64,000 bases of DNA, taken from assembly GCA_047602305.1 (NCBI GenBank), contig JASGHO010000001.1:1240001-1304000 (forward strand). Direction: 5' to 3'. The position numbers and the translations under genes were made by a program. The notes beneath the pieces were generated by a model, which made no database searches, was not told the origin of the DNA, and saw only the letters and a list, made by a program, of their open reading frames with translations. The stretch's first letter is position 1; each line of letters starts with the position of its first letter. The stretch is from Ancrocorticia sp047602305. Its GTDB lineage: Bacteria; Actinomycetota; Actinomycetes; Actinomycetales; Actinomycetaceae. Shown here piece after piece: positions 7,478 through 15,485 of this stretch.

Positions 7478-8326
7478 TCACTCAGCGGTGGCGCCCACGC
7501 GGATGCGAGCAAAGCCGGTGACCTTGCCGCCAGCCTGCTTGGCAACCTCGCCGACCGTGACCTTGGGGTCGCGGGCGAAGCCCTGCTCCTCCAGCACGAT
7601 GCTCTTGAAGAAGCCATTCATGCGGCCCTCAACGATCTTCGGGACGGCGCGCTCGGGCTTGCCCTCGGCGATGGTCGTCTCGGTAGCGATGCGGGTCTCG
7701 TTCTCCACCACGTCAGCCGGAACCGACTCGCGGTTCAGGTAGGACGGGGAGAGAGCGGCGATGTGCACGGCGATGTCGTGAGCAGCGGAGGCTGCGCCGG
7801 CATCGGTGGCAACGAGAACGCCAACCTGCGGGGGCAGATCGGGGTTGGTGCGGTGCATGTAGGACTCAACGTGCTCGCCCTCAACGACGGCCACGTGGGA
7901 GACTTCCATCTTCTCGCCGATGATGGCGATCATGCCATCAACGCGATCCTGAACGGTGCCCTCGCCCAGCTTGGCGGCGCGAACGGAGTTCACGCAGCAA
8001 GCGCCAGCGGCAACGGCTGCCTCGAGGATCTCGTCGGCCATCGCGATGAACTTGTCGTTCTTCGCAACGAAGTCGGTCTCAGCGTTGATCTCGATGAGGA
8101 TGCCACGCTGGCCGTTCTCGGTGTCCGTCACGGAGGAGACAACCAGGCCGTTAGCGGCCGAGCGGCCCTCGCGCTTGGCGATGGACTTGAGGCCCTTGAC
8201 GCGCAGGATTTCCTCAGCGGCGGTGACGTCACCGTTCGCCTCGTCCAGTGCCTTCTTGACGTCCAACATGCCTGCGCCGGTCTTCTCGCGCAGAGCCTTA
8301 ACGTCAGCAACAGTGAAGTTTGCCAT
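7478..8326 (-). CDS. tsf: Elongation factor Ts
   Basis: The protein has 282 residues, the usual full length. It begins MANFTVADVKALREKTGAGM (UBA-like domain) and continues with LDVKKALDEANGDVTAAEEI and NAETDFVAKND, the EF-Tu-contacting core. EF-Ts catalyses GDP-to-GTP exchange on EF-Tu in the cytoplasm. It lies 34 bases downstream of rpsB on the same strand, the conserved rpsB-tsf operon. The last 23 codons are duplicated at 4405-4477. The intact gene is the complete copy, so the insertion did not break it. Confidence 0.98.
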   Translation of the reverse strand: MANFTVADVKALREKTGAGMLDVKKALDEANGDVTAAEEILRVKGLKSIAKREGRSAANGLVVSSVTDTENGQRGILIEINAETDFVAKNDKFIAMADEILEAAVAAGACCVNSVRAAKLGEGTVQDRVDGMIAIIGEKMEVSHVAVVEGEHVESYMHRTNPDLPPQVGVLVATDAGAASAAHDIAVHIAALSPSYLNRESVPADVVENETRIATETTIAEGKPERAVPKIVEGRMNGFFKSIVLEEQGFARDPKVTVGEVAKQAGGKVTGFARIRVGATAE

Positions 8327-8360
8327 CTACGTTCTTTCTCTTGGTTTCGAGCTGGAAAAC

Positions 8361-9242
8361 TCAGGCCTGCTCGGCCGGAGCCTCAGCAGCGGCCTCGGGG
8401 GCTGCCTCAGCGGCAGGTGCCTCAACAGCTTCGGCAGCGGGAGCTTCCTCAGCAGCCGGAGCTTCTTCGGCGGGAGCCTCTGCGGCGGCCTCACCAGCGG
8501 CGAGAACTTCGCGCTCCCACTCGGGCATGGGCTCTTCAGCAGCAGCGCCACCGCCACGGGCGATGAGGCCCTCGGCAACGGCGTCAGCGATAACGCGGGT
8601 CAGCAGACCAACGGAGCCGATGGCGTCGTCGTTACCCGGGATGGAGTACTGGACATCGTCGGGATCGCAGTTGGTGTCAAGGATGGCCACAACGGGGATG
8701 TTGAGCTTGTGAGCCTCGGCAACAGCCAGGTGCTCCTTGTTGGTGTCAACGATCCAGATGGCGGAGGGGACCTTGCCCATGTCGCGGATGCCGCCGAGCG
8801 TACGCTCCAGCTTTTCCTTCTCGCGACGCATCATGAGCAGTTCCTTCTTGGTGCGGCCGGAACCGGCAACATCGTCGAAGTCAACGAGCTCGAGCTCGCG
8901 CAGGCGCGAGATACGCTTGGCAACGGTCTGGAAGTTGGTGAGCATGCCGCCGAGCCAACGCTCGTTCACGTAAGGCATGCCAACGCGCTCTGCCTGCTCC
9001 TTGACAGCGGCCTGAGCCTGCTTCTTGGTGCCGACGAAGAGGATGTTTCCACCGTGGGCGACGGTCTCCTTGACGAAGTCGAACGTCTGGTTGATGTGAT
9101 CAACGGTCTGCTGGAGATCGATGATGTAAATCGAGTTGCGATCCGTGAGGATGTAACGCTTCATCTTCGGGTTCCAACGGCGGGTCTGGTGCCCGAAGTG
9201 CACGCCGGCTTCAAGCAGCTGGCGCATGGTAACGACTGCCAT
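8361..9242 (-). CDS. rpsB: 30S ribosomal protein S2
   Basis: The protein has 293 residues from the ATG at 9242 (MAVVTMRQLLEAGVHFGHQT), preceded by an AGAAAGGA ribosome site. Family signatures are RRWNPKMKRYI, NILFVGTKKQAQ and the late IPGNDDAIGSV. A long open frame upstream to 9770 has no S2 similarity and lacks a ribosome site, so it is not part of the gene. The C-terminus carries an Ala/Glu/Pro-rich tail of about 50 residues beyond the globular domain; similar low-complexity tails occur on rpsP, rimM and lepB here. Confidence 0.98.
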   Translation of the reverse strand: MAVVTMRQLLEAGVHFGHQTRRWNPKMKRYILTDRNSIYIIDLQQTVDHINQTFDFVKETVAHGGNILFVGTKKQAQAAVKEQAERVGMPYVNERWLGGMLTNFQTVAKRISRLRELELVDFDDVAGSGRTKKELLMMRREKEKLERTLGGIRDMGKVPSAIWIVDTNKEHLAVAEAHKLNIPVVAILDTNCDPDDVQYSIPGNDDAIGSVGLLTRVIADAVAEGLIARGGGAAAEEPMPEWEREVLAAGEAAAEAPAEEAPAAEEAPAAEAVEAPAAEAAPEAAAEAPAEQA

Positions 9243-9639
9243 GGTCGTCCTTTCTGGGCGCACGAGGTCTCGTACGCGATTCGGTTTGCGCACCACGCGG
9301 GATTGCGTAGCGCCCTGGCGCCCCAGCGAACTGCTTCCCCGGTGAAACATTGATTTCTCCAGGACCGTAACAGCCACTCCGCCCCGACGGGCGGGAAGGG
9401 CACGCGAAGTCGGCCGGAAGTTGTTCCGACCGCCCGTCAAGTGTAGCCGAGGCCACGAATATGGAGCCAGCAAAGCACGAGGGTTGGCGGGGTGTTTTTG
9501 GCAACATCTCGCGGGAACTCTCACTGAACTCCCGTCATCACCCTCGTACTTGTATCCACAGATCTGCTTCGTGCACTCCCCATCCACAGCAGTTGCCGGT
9601 GCCCGGGCACATGTGCACGAAACGCGTGATAGTTGATTC
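9243..9639. other. Divergent upstream region of rpsB and the M23 gene
   Basis: No gene is seen. Promoters for both directions should lie here. The stretch contains one arm (9543-9596) of a 54-bp inverted repeat shared with the region upstream of yraN. Confidence 0.6.
9543..9596. repeat. 54-bp inverted repeat, left arm
   Basis: Reverse complement of 19828-19881 with a single mismatch. It contains two ATCCACA boxes (TGTGGAT on the other strand) about 23 bases apart. Confidence 0.92.
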
Positions 9640-10224
9640 ATGAAACTCGCCGCCACCGCTGGAGCCGCTTTACTCCTCAGTTCCCTCGTTTTCCTCTCTC
9701 CCACTGCCGGACCGACAACGCAAGAAAATACGGACGTGCGAGGGGGCGCCGTCGTCGTTCGTGACGCCACATCTGGAGTCCTGGAACGGGACGACGACGT
9801 CTTCGCGAAGAACTTTGACTGGCCCAGCGGCGGCGAGGTTCCTGTCGTCCGCGGATTCGACCCGCCCGAAAGTGCCTGGTTGACGGGGCATCGCGGGGTG
9901 GATCTGGAAATGGCCGAGGGTGCGGATGTGTTCGCGGCCGGGGCCGGTAGGGTGGTCTACGCGGGCCGGTTGAACGACCGCAACCTCATATCCATCGAAC
10001 ACGAGGACGGCCTGCGGACTACGTACGAGCCCGTCTCACCCGCGGTAAACAAAGGCGACGTGGTGATGAAAGGGCAGGTCATCGGGTCGCTAGAAGCCGG
10101 GCACGTCACTGACACCATGACCGGCGCGAGCGCCGTACTGCACTGGGGAGCCAAGTATCCGGGCGACCGCTACATCAATCCACTCAGCCTGCTGAGACTG
10201 GTGCCAATCCGACTATGGGAGTGA
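9640..10224 (+). CDS. M23-family (LytM-like) secreted protein
   Basis: The 194-residue protein has an N-terminal signal peptide (MKLAATAGAALLLSSLVFLS). The LytM domain follows: GHRGVDLEMAEGADVFAAGA (HxxxD zinc motif), GRVVYAG, a GDVVMKGQVIGSLE turn, and a final LHWG where zinc peptidases usually have HxH. Only one histidine of that pair is visible, so it may bind peptidoglycan without cutting, or use the form common in actinobacterial homologues next to rpsB. It should act in the cell envelope. A GAVVV segment is encoded by a copy of the dispersed 13-base word. Confidence 0.85.
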   Translation: MKLAATAGAALLLSSLVFLSPTAGPTTQENTDVRGGAVVVRDATSGVLERDDDVFAKNFDWPSGGEVPVVRGFDPPESAWLTGHRGVDLEMAEGADVFAAGAGRVVYAGRLNDRNLISIEHEDGLRTTYEPVSPAVNKGDVVMKGQVIGSLEAGHVTDTMTGASAVLHWGAKYPGDRYINPLSLLRLVPIRLWE

Positions 10225-10229
10225 AACAC

Positions 10230-11087
10230 ATGGAAATCATCCGTCCTGTAACCGAAACCGACACTTATGGCCGCGACAGATCGATGCTCGGACCTGGACT
10301 CTTTCCAGACCGGATGCATTCACCCAATTCTCGTGCGATGCTGCTGGAAATCAACGGGGCGTGCGTCGCCGTCGGAACGATGCGGCTTCCACGACTGCAC
10401 GACTCGCACTACGAGATACGGATAGCGAGCCTGCCTGGAGAGGAAAGCAGTGCAGCGGTTCGGCTCCTCACACATCTCATGTCCCTTCGGGAACTGGATC
10501 GGCCAGTCATGGCACGTGGACTCATGTCATCCAGACAACTCACAACCATGGATGCAGCGGGAGCCCACACAATCCAGATGGTTCCGCCAACATCCGTTAA
10601 CACCCGACAGCGGCACATGTTACGGAGAGATCCGGATGTGGTCGCCGCAAGTGCCGTTGATGTTCATGCGCTCGAAGCAGCACTCATGAGGATGTATCTG
10701 TGGACGCACGACGACTGGGCTCGCGTGAGCGATGAGAATATCAGTCTCATTCCCACCACATTGGGGTTTCCAGCCGCGGTGGATATGGAAGCATCGTCGG
10801 TCGTAGTTTGCGAATACGACGGCATCCGGGCTCTCACCCTGGTCTTCACAGACTCGGAAGTTCCGTTTCTCATCGCCGAGACCACCCGGCGGGATAGTTA
10901 CCAGGGCGAAAGGCTCATCGAAGGGTGCGTGCGCAGATCGCTAGACATCCTCGCCGCACAGGGCGTGCACGAGGTGGAGTTCGACGGGCATGCCAGCGAT
11001 ACTCATTTCTTTCCCAACTGGATGAAACTGTCCCCAACGGGACAATGGTTCAGGATCGTGGAGTTGAGGAAAGTGGAACTGGAGTGA
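10230..11087 (+). CDS. GNAT-fold-like protein, function unknown
   Basis: The protein has 285 residues from the ATG at 10230 (MEIIRPVTETDTYGRD), chosen because GGGAG lies about 8 bases before it; an in-frame ATG at 10215 overlaps the M23 stop. The N-terminal part resembles an acetyltransferase fold (AMLLEINGACVAVGTMRLP, then EIRIASLPGEE). A second region, about 180-285, ends in HFFPNWMKLSPTGQWF. No clear acetyl-CoA signature (Q/RxxGxG/A) is visible, so the family call is weak. It overlaps or abuts the M23 gene and may be co-transcribed with it. A 55-bp copy of a neighbouring GNAT gene's 3' end begins exactly at its stop codon. Confidence 0.4.
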   Translation: MEIIRPVTETDTYGRDRSMLGPGLFPDRMHSPNSRAMLLEINGACVAVGTMRLPRLHDSHYEIRIASLPGEESSAAVRLLTHLMSLRELDRPVMARGLMSSRQLTTMDAAGAHTIQMVPPTSVNTRQRHMLRRDPDVVAASAVDVHALEAALMRMYLWTHDDWARVSDENISLIPTTLGFPAAVDMEASSVVVCEYDGIRALTLVFTDSEVPFLIAETTRRDSYQGERLIEGCVRRSLDILAAQGVHEVEFDGHASDTHFFPNWMKLSPTGQWFRIVELRKVELE

Positions 11088-11141
11088 AGCCCAGTCGCCG
11101 GTAGAGGCGCTCACCCGGGGCTCCGGCCGTTACAGCCAGCT
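11087..11141. repeat. 55-bp copy of the downstream GNAT gene 3' end
   Basis: It matches 12185-12239 (the last coding part of the GNAT gene at 12157-12666) at 53 of 55 positions, in the same orientation. It flanks the XRE regulator and lipoprotein genes as a direct repeat. Confidence 0.92.
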
Positions 11142-11421
11142 ATCCCTCTACATTCGTTGAAGCCGCATTCTCATGGATTGTCGCGAGCAATTCGGACGGT
11201 TCAATCTCCAGTGCCTCAGCTAAACCAAAGAGGGTTTTCATGCGCGGATTGGAAATTGGACCCGATTCCCGTGCAGACCCACGTCCCGCCTCAATCAACT
11301 GCACCTGATTCTTGGTGATTCCAGCACGGTAAGCCAAAGCCTCTTGGGACAAATGGGCAGCACGGCGAAGGGCCCTAATCTCTTCACCCAATGCACGAGC
11401 TGCATCTCTGTCCCACGCCAC
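11140..11421 (-). CDS. XRE-family HTH regulator
   Basis: The protein has 93 residues. The helix-turn-helix runs from about residue 12 to 65: IRALRRAAHLSQEALAYRAG (helices 1-2), then ITKNQVQLIEAGRGSARESG (recognition helix), and LFGLAEALEIEPSELLATI (helices 4-5). This is a one-domain Cro/C1-type repressor with no effector domain. It is divergent from the lipoprotein gene at 11527 and may control it and itself from the 105-bp gap (inference). It lies inside the segment flanked by the 55-bp direct repeat. Confidence 0.88.
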   Translation of the reverse strand: MAWDRDAARALGEEIRALRRAAHLSQEALAYRAGITKNQVQLIEAGRGSARESGPISNPRMKTLFGLAEALEIEPSELLATIHENAASTNVEG

Positions 11422-11526
11422 CCCTAGATACTCGAAAGAAGACCAATTACAAACAACCCTATATACCGGGATTTCTTGATAATCTTTATGTCAGCCCAAA
11501 CATGGGCCAGACGAAGGGAATCTCCT

Positions 11527-12069
11527 ATGAATCGACGAATAGTCGCACTTACAATCGCTACGGCTTCACTCCTCGGCCTCAGTGCCTGCGGCGGCTCGGG
11601 AAGCTCGACTGAATCATCGGCTCCAGTTGCCGAGCAGACAGTAGCAGCTGCCCCGGAAGCATCCGCCCCTACCGAGGATGAATCCAAGGAGGATGAATCC
11701 AAAGAAGACGCAACTCGCTCCGCAGACATGTCACTAGTCGACGAGTGCTTGAGCCTCACCGAGCCGTTGGGCAAGGCAAACGCCGCGATGCTCAAGATCG
11801 CCGACGACACGTCGAACGATCCTCAGGACGCCGTCGACACGTGGCGGGCTCTTGCCGTGGCTTTCGAAGATTTCGGCAAGGTGGCGGCGAACACCAAGGT
11901 TGCAGAGCTGTCTGCAGCGGTGGGAACTGACGGGCACGCGCTCGCAGACGAGATGCAGAAGGTCTACGTCGATGAAGACATAGCCTCTTTGGGTGCCTTC
12001 ACACAGGCTAATGACAAGTTCTTTGCCTCGTACGGCGAACTTCTAGAACTCTGTAACACTGCAAAGTAG
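11527..12069 (+). CDS. Putative lipoprotein
   Basis: The protein has 180 residues from the ATG at 11527, preceded by GAAGGGA. The signal peptide MNRRIVALTIATASLLG is followed by the lipobox LSAC, so the mature protein should be lipid-anchored outside the membrane. A Ser/Thr/Glu/Lys-rich linker with the repeated unit EDESK follows. The last 120 residues are predicted helical, with two cysteines (DECLSL and LELCNT) that could pair. No known family is recognised. It is bracketed by the GNAT 3'-end repeats and ends in a strong terminator. Confidence 0.7.
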   Translation: MNRRIVALTIATASLLGLSACGGSGSSTESSAPVAEQTVAAAPEASAPTEDESKEDESKEDATRSADMSLVDECLSLTEPLGKANAAMLKIADDTSNDPQDAVDTWRALAVAFEDFGKVAANTKVAELSAAVGTDGHALADEMQKVYVDEDIASLGAFTQANDKFFASYGELLELCNTAK

Positions 12070-12083
12070 TTGAGAAACAACAA

Positions 12084-12126
12084 AGCCAAGGGCCCTCTAT
12101 GCCAAGTGCGGAGAGGGCCCCTGGCT
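12084..12126 (+). terminator. Terminator hairpin after the lipoprotein gene
   Basis: AGCCAAGGGCCCTCT pairs with AGAGGGCCCCTGGCT with a 13-base loop and one mismatch. There is no T-tract, so it may serve both this gene and the convergent GNAT gene. Confidence 0.65.
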
Positions 12127-12156
12127 GTGCCTCAAACGATTCAAGAGCATCCAGCG

Positions 12157-12666
12157 CTATTCTTCCCAGCTTTCAATCACTTGAAAGCCCAGTCGCCGGT
12201 AGAGGCGCTCGCCCGGGGCTCCGACCGTTACAGCCAGCTCCACTGCCCCGTATCCCTGCCCGGCAAGCGCGGCACACGCGCGTTCGATGAGGAACGTGGC
12301 CAGCCCTTGACGCTGGCGGTTCGGGGCAGTGATGACATAACTGATGAGAGGAATCTCCGCACGCCCGCTGACAAAAATGGCGGACGCGACATCATCGTCG
12401 ATACAAATGGCGCCACTCGCGGAGGAGCTGAGCGGACCATGCTCCCCCGCAACAGCGTCGCGGACGACAGCTATCGCGTCATCAAGGTCCTCTCCCTCGT
12501 CGTCTGGCGTGCCACGGTAGGCGGCAAGCATCAACTCCGCCAGTTCGGTGATATCGACCTGGTCAATCGGCACGACGACGGCGCCCGCCACAGGTACTTG
12601 GGAAAAATCGGCTATGCCTTGCCCGGGCGTAAGCGAGCGGCGCATAAGCAATCTGTGTCGGTCCAT
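12157..12666 (-). CDS. GNAT family N-acetyltransferase
   Basis: The protein has 169 residues from the ATG at 12666, preceded by GGAAGG at ideal spacing; a longer frame to 12702 has no ribosome site. The acetyl-CoA binding segment is ISYVITAPNRQRQGLATFLI (motif A, Q/RxxGxA), followed by LYRRLGFQVIE (motif B). The N-terminal third is less conserved. It probably acetylates a small molecule or protein in the cytoplasm; the substrate is unknown. The 3' end (12185-12239) has a near-identical copy at 11087-11141. A GAVVVP segment near the N-terminus is encoded by a copy of the dispersed 13-base word. Confidence 0.85.
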   Translation of the reverse strand: MDRHRLLMRRSLTPGQGIADFSQVPVAGAVVVPIDQVDITELAELMLAAYRGTPDDEGEDLDDAIAVVRDAVAGEHGPLSSSASGAICIDDDVASAIFVSGRAEIPLISYVITAPNRQRQGLATFLIERACAALAGQGYGAVELAVTVGAPGERLYRRLGFQVIESWEE

Positions 12667-12727
12667 GAAATATCCTTCCCTAGAGCGAGCACCCACATGC
12701 ACTCACGGCCCACACGGCGGTTTGTGG

Positions 12728-13492
12728 CTAGAACTCCCACACCCATCCCGAGCCGGGGACACCCCACGGGTTGTATTGCAGGTAGCCGTGCTCAACCGAG
12801 GACTCCAGAACCACCAGCCCTGTCACCGATTCTCCCGGATTGACGAAGGGTTGTATACGTTCCTCCAAGGAGAAGCATCCGTGGGCCTTCTGGGAGAGGG
12901 TGCCTACCACAACCTCGCCACGGCCGTCGAGAATCGAAAACGTATCGGAATCCACCGTGACGAAAGGCGTCTCGTTCGTCTGCTCGGGGAAGGAAGGATC
13001 CATTGTGGCTTCGACCCGGGCGACAAGGAACTTTCCAGCATCGGCGGTAAACGTCTCGCCTTCGATACGAGTCGGGCATGTGGGCTCCAACCGGATCTCC
13101 GTCACTGCAACCGTGAAGACAGGCTGGCCATTCGCGCCAACCATCCCGGAGGGCTCGCCAAGCTTGCCGATCACGTCGCCGGTGGCCTCCAGAATCTTCG
13201 GGGCAGCGGCAGAGGGCCCATCGGGATGCTCGGTCGCAACCGGAATCGGGGTCGCCTCGGGATTGGGCGTTGCCCAGGTTCCCTCGCTCGGAGGCGCCAC
13301 AGAAGTTGAGTCCGACGACGCCGTCGCACCCGGGCTTTCGTCTCCCGCCGGGTTAGAGAAGACCCAGTAGGCAACAACTCCCGCGACCAACAACAGAGCC
13401 GCTACGGCGCCCGCAAAGACACGCCGTCGTCGTTCACCAGAGCCGCTGTTCGCCAGAGAATCCGACACGTTAGAACCTCGTGAAATCGCCAT
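12728..13492 (-). CDS. Membrane-anchored extracellular protein, DUF4352-like
   Basis: The protein has 254 residues. A basic cytoplasmic start (GERRRRVF) precedes one membrane segment (AGAVAALLLVAGVVAYWVF, about residues 27-45). A Ser/Thr/Pro-rich linker then leads to a beta-rich domain from about residue 115 to the end. That domain has the layout of DUF4352 or Ig-like telomeric-repeat-type extracytoplasmic modules (FLVARVEATMDPS, GESVTGLVVLESS). Two cysteines (EPTCPT, HGCFSL) could form a disulfide. It starts inside the 3' end of the surface-protein gene (23-base overlap), which suggests coupled translation and a shared envelope role. Confidence 0.6.
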   Translation of the reverse strand: MAISRGSNVSDSLANSGSGERRRRVFAGAVAALLLVAGVVAYWVFSNPAGDESPGATASSDSTSVAPPSEGTWATPNPEATPIPVATEHPDGPSAAAPKILEATGDVIGKLGEPSGMVGANGQPVFTVAVTEIRLEPTCPTRIEGETFTADAGKFLVARVEATMDPSFPEQTNETPFVTVDSDTFSILDGRGEVVVGTLSQKAHGCFSLEERIQPFVNPGESVTGLVVLESSVEHGYLQYNPWGVPGSGWVWEF

Positions 13493-15341
13493 GTATCACT
13501 CTGGTGCCGAAAGAGCGGATGAACGCCTGCCGGTGGGGAGTTGCGACGTAGGCATAGACGTAGCCCTGCCCGCTCGAAATCACCTCGCGGGTGTAGTTCA
13601 TCTGGTTGATGTCGCCGCCGGGGATGTAACCTTCCCAGTCGTCGGTGCGAGCGAGAACTTGCCCCGCCTGTTGCGGCGCGAACGAGAGTGCCTCTCCGGT
13701 GGTTCCGGCCGTTCCGGGCATAATCCAGGGCCAGCCTCCCCGACGATCCCAGGTAACCCAGAGGTCGACGGCGTTCGCGCGGGTCACGACTTTTCGCTGG
13801 ATATACGGGCTGACGACGAAATCTGCTTCCTCGCCCGTTCGCAGCGTTCCGTACACGAAGAGCGGGATCTGGTCGCTCAGCCAGATTCCATCGCTATTGA
13901 ACCAGTAGGTGACGCCGGAAATCGTCTGCCGACCAGTCACCATCGCGCCGTTGGATCTGAAGTAGTACCACACGTTGCCTTGCTGGAGCCAACCTGTGGT
14001 CATGGCGCCGCTGGAGTCGAGGTAATACCACTTGCCTTGGGTGGCAACCCAACCGGTCGTCATCACTCCCTTGGCATCGAAGTAGTACCATTTACCCCTG
14101 ACTACGCTCCAGCCCGTAGTCATGGCTCCGTTGGAGTCGAGGTAGTACCACTTGCCCTGGGTCGCGACCCAACCCGTCACCATCGCGCCGCTGGCATCAA
14201 GGTAATACCACTTGCCGCCGACCGCAGCCCAGCCAGTCTTCATGACGCCCTTGGCATCGAAGTAGTACCACTTACCTTGGCTTGTCACCCACCCTGTCGC
14301 CATGGCACCGTTCGAGTCGAGGTAGTACCACTTTCCACCGACGGCGAGCCAGCCGGTCACCATGGCTCCGTTGGAGTCCAGATAGTATTGCTTACCTTGG
14401 CTCTTAACCCAGCCCGTCGCCATGGCACCGCTGGCATCAAGGTAGTACCACTTGCCGCCCACCGCGGCCCAGCCGGTCTTCATCGCGCCTTGGGCATCGA
14501 AGTAGTACCACTTTCCGCTGATCAGCGCCCACGAGGTGGCAGCCAGACCTTTGGAATTCAGGTAATACCACCTGCCACCGGCATCAATCCAGCGGTCCTT
14601 GAGTAGCGAACCGGATGGCCTCTGGGAGTCCAGCTTGACGTACTGAAGCTTGGTGAGACCCTTCAGCGCCGAAAAATCTGAAATCCGATTGCCGCTGATA
14701 TCAAGCCAGGTGAGTTTGCCCAGCGCTTTGAGCACCGAGATATCAGAAATCTTGTTGTTGCTCAGGTTGAGGCGCTTGAGGTTGGTGGCGTACTTCAGCG
14801 GCGTCATCTCAGGCTTTTCCGACAATTCGCATGTCAACTCTGTGAGCTGACGCAGGTTGTCCTTGCTGATCTTCGCATCAATGCCGAGACCAAGCGCGGA
14901 GGCCACACACGCCTTCAGCTTTGCGTCGGTGAACTCGACGATCTCCTTCGCCAACACCTCGGGACCGGCTACTTCGGCGGAATCAGTGACCTCGGGGATG
15001 GTGGGAATGGCGGTGGGAACGGGCGTCGAAGCAGGCGTGGGCAGTACCGCGTTATCGGTATCCGAATCTTCCTCGGTATCGAGAACGATCTCGGTAGTCG
15101 GGGCTAAAACGTCATGCGGATCGACGACGGCGGCATCGCCATCGGTAGTTACGACATCACCGTTATCGCTGCCATCACCAACTTCAATGACGATCTCGGC
15201 ATCGGCCGCCGGTGTTGTCTCGACAGCAATGGCTGATGCGGTTGGCAGCCAGAGAGCGCACACAAGCATCCCGCTCATAAGATTTCTCAAGGTCTTCTTC
15301 CGAGACTCGATAAGTGCCGGGTCTCGTTCAGTGACAAACAT
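13470..15341 (-). CDS. Surface protein: LRR, cell-wall-binding repeats, GGCT-like C-terminus
   Basis: The protein has 623 residues from the ATG at 15341; the frame also runs to a TTG at 15377. A signal peptide ends near TASAIAVE. A Thr/Asp/Val-rich linker follows, then short leucine-rich repeats (LKRLNLSNNKISDISVLKAL, LTWLDISGNRISDFSALKGL). About 11 twenty-residue repeats of type GKWYYLDxxGAMxTGW follow, the choline-binding/glucan-binding repeat family that holds proteins on wall polymers. The C-terminal 130 residues begin PLFVYGTLRTGEEADFV, the YGTLR signature of gamma-glutamylcyclotransferase-like (AIG2) domains. Extracellular placement of that domain is unusual. Adhesion or wall modification is inferred. 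Confidence 0.85.
   Translation of the reverse strand: MFVTERDPALIESRKKTLRNLMSGMLVCALWLPTASAIAVETTPAADAEIVIEVGDGSDNGDVVTTDGDAAVVDPHDVLAPTTEIVLDTEEDSDTDNAVLPTPASTPVPTAIPTIPEVTDSAEVAGPEVLAKEIVEFTDAKLKACVASALGLGIDAKISKDNLRQLTELTCELSEKPEMTPLKYATNLKRLNLSNNKISDISVLKALGKLTWLDISGNRISDFSALKGLTKLQYVKLDSQRPSGSLLKDRWIDAGGRWYYLNSKGLAATSWALISGKWYYFDAQGAMKTGWAAVGGKWYYLDASGAMATGWVKSQGKQYYLDSNGAMVTGWLAVGGKWYYLDSNGAMATGWVTSQGKWYYFDAKGVMKTGWAAVGGKWYYLDASGAMVTGWVATQGKWYYLDSNGAMTTGWSVVRGKWYYFDAKGVMTTGWVATQGKWYYLDSSGAMTTGWLQQGNVWYYFRSNGAMVTGRQTISGVTYWFNSDGIWLSDQIPLFVYGTLRTGEEADFVVSPYIQRKVVTRANAVDLWVTWDRRGGWPWIMPGTAGTTGEALSFAPQQAGQVLARTDDWEGYIPGGDINQMNYTREVISSGQGYVYAYVATPHRQAFIRSFGTRVIHGDFTRF
13885..14590. repeat. 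60-bp tandem repeats coding for wall-binding modules
   Basis: About 11 copies of a 60-bp unit, many nearly identical at DNA level, encode the WYY...TGW modules. Copy number is likely to vary between strains by slippage or recombination. Confidence 0.9.
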
Positions 15342-15376
15342 GCTGACTCTCTTCAGAAGGACTAGCGTGAACCGCA

Positions 15377-15408
15377 ATGCATAACAAATACACGATGCAT
15401 AACAAATA
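15377..15408. promoter_or_regulatory. Paired 14-bp direct repeats upstream of the surface-protein gene
   Basis: ATGCATAACAAATA occurs at 15377-15390 and 15395-15408, an 18-bp period, followed by AT-rich TATATAAG. The position just upstream of the 15341 start suggests an operator or promoter element, with both boxes on nearly the same helix face. Confidence 0.45.
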
Positions 15409-15485
15409 TATAAGGTTCACGGAAGAAGTTTCCTCGGTTTATGTAGTCCCAAGGCACGATCTTGTCCTTAGGGGCGAACTTGAGT

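Noticed and set aside
9243..9770. Long open frame extending rpsB upstream by over 170 codons
   Set aside because: The extension has no S2 similarity, crosses the 54-bp repeat and the promoter region, and a good ribosome site precedes the internal ATG at 9242.
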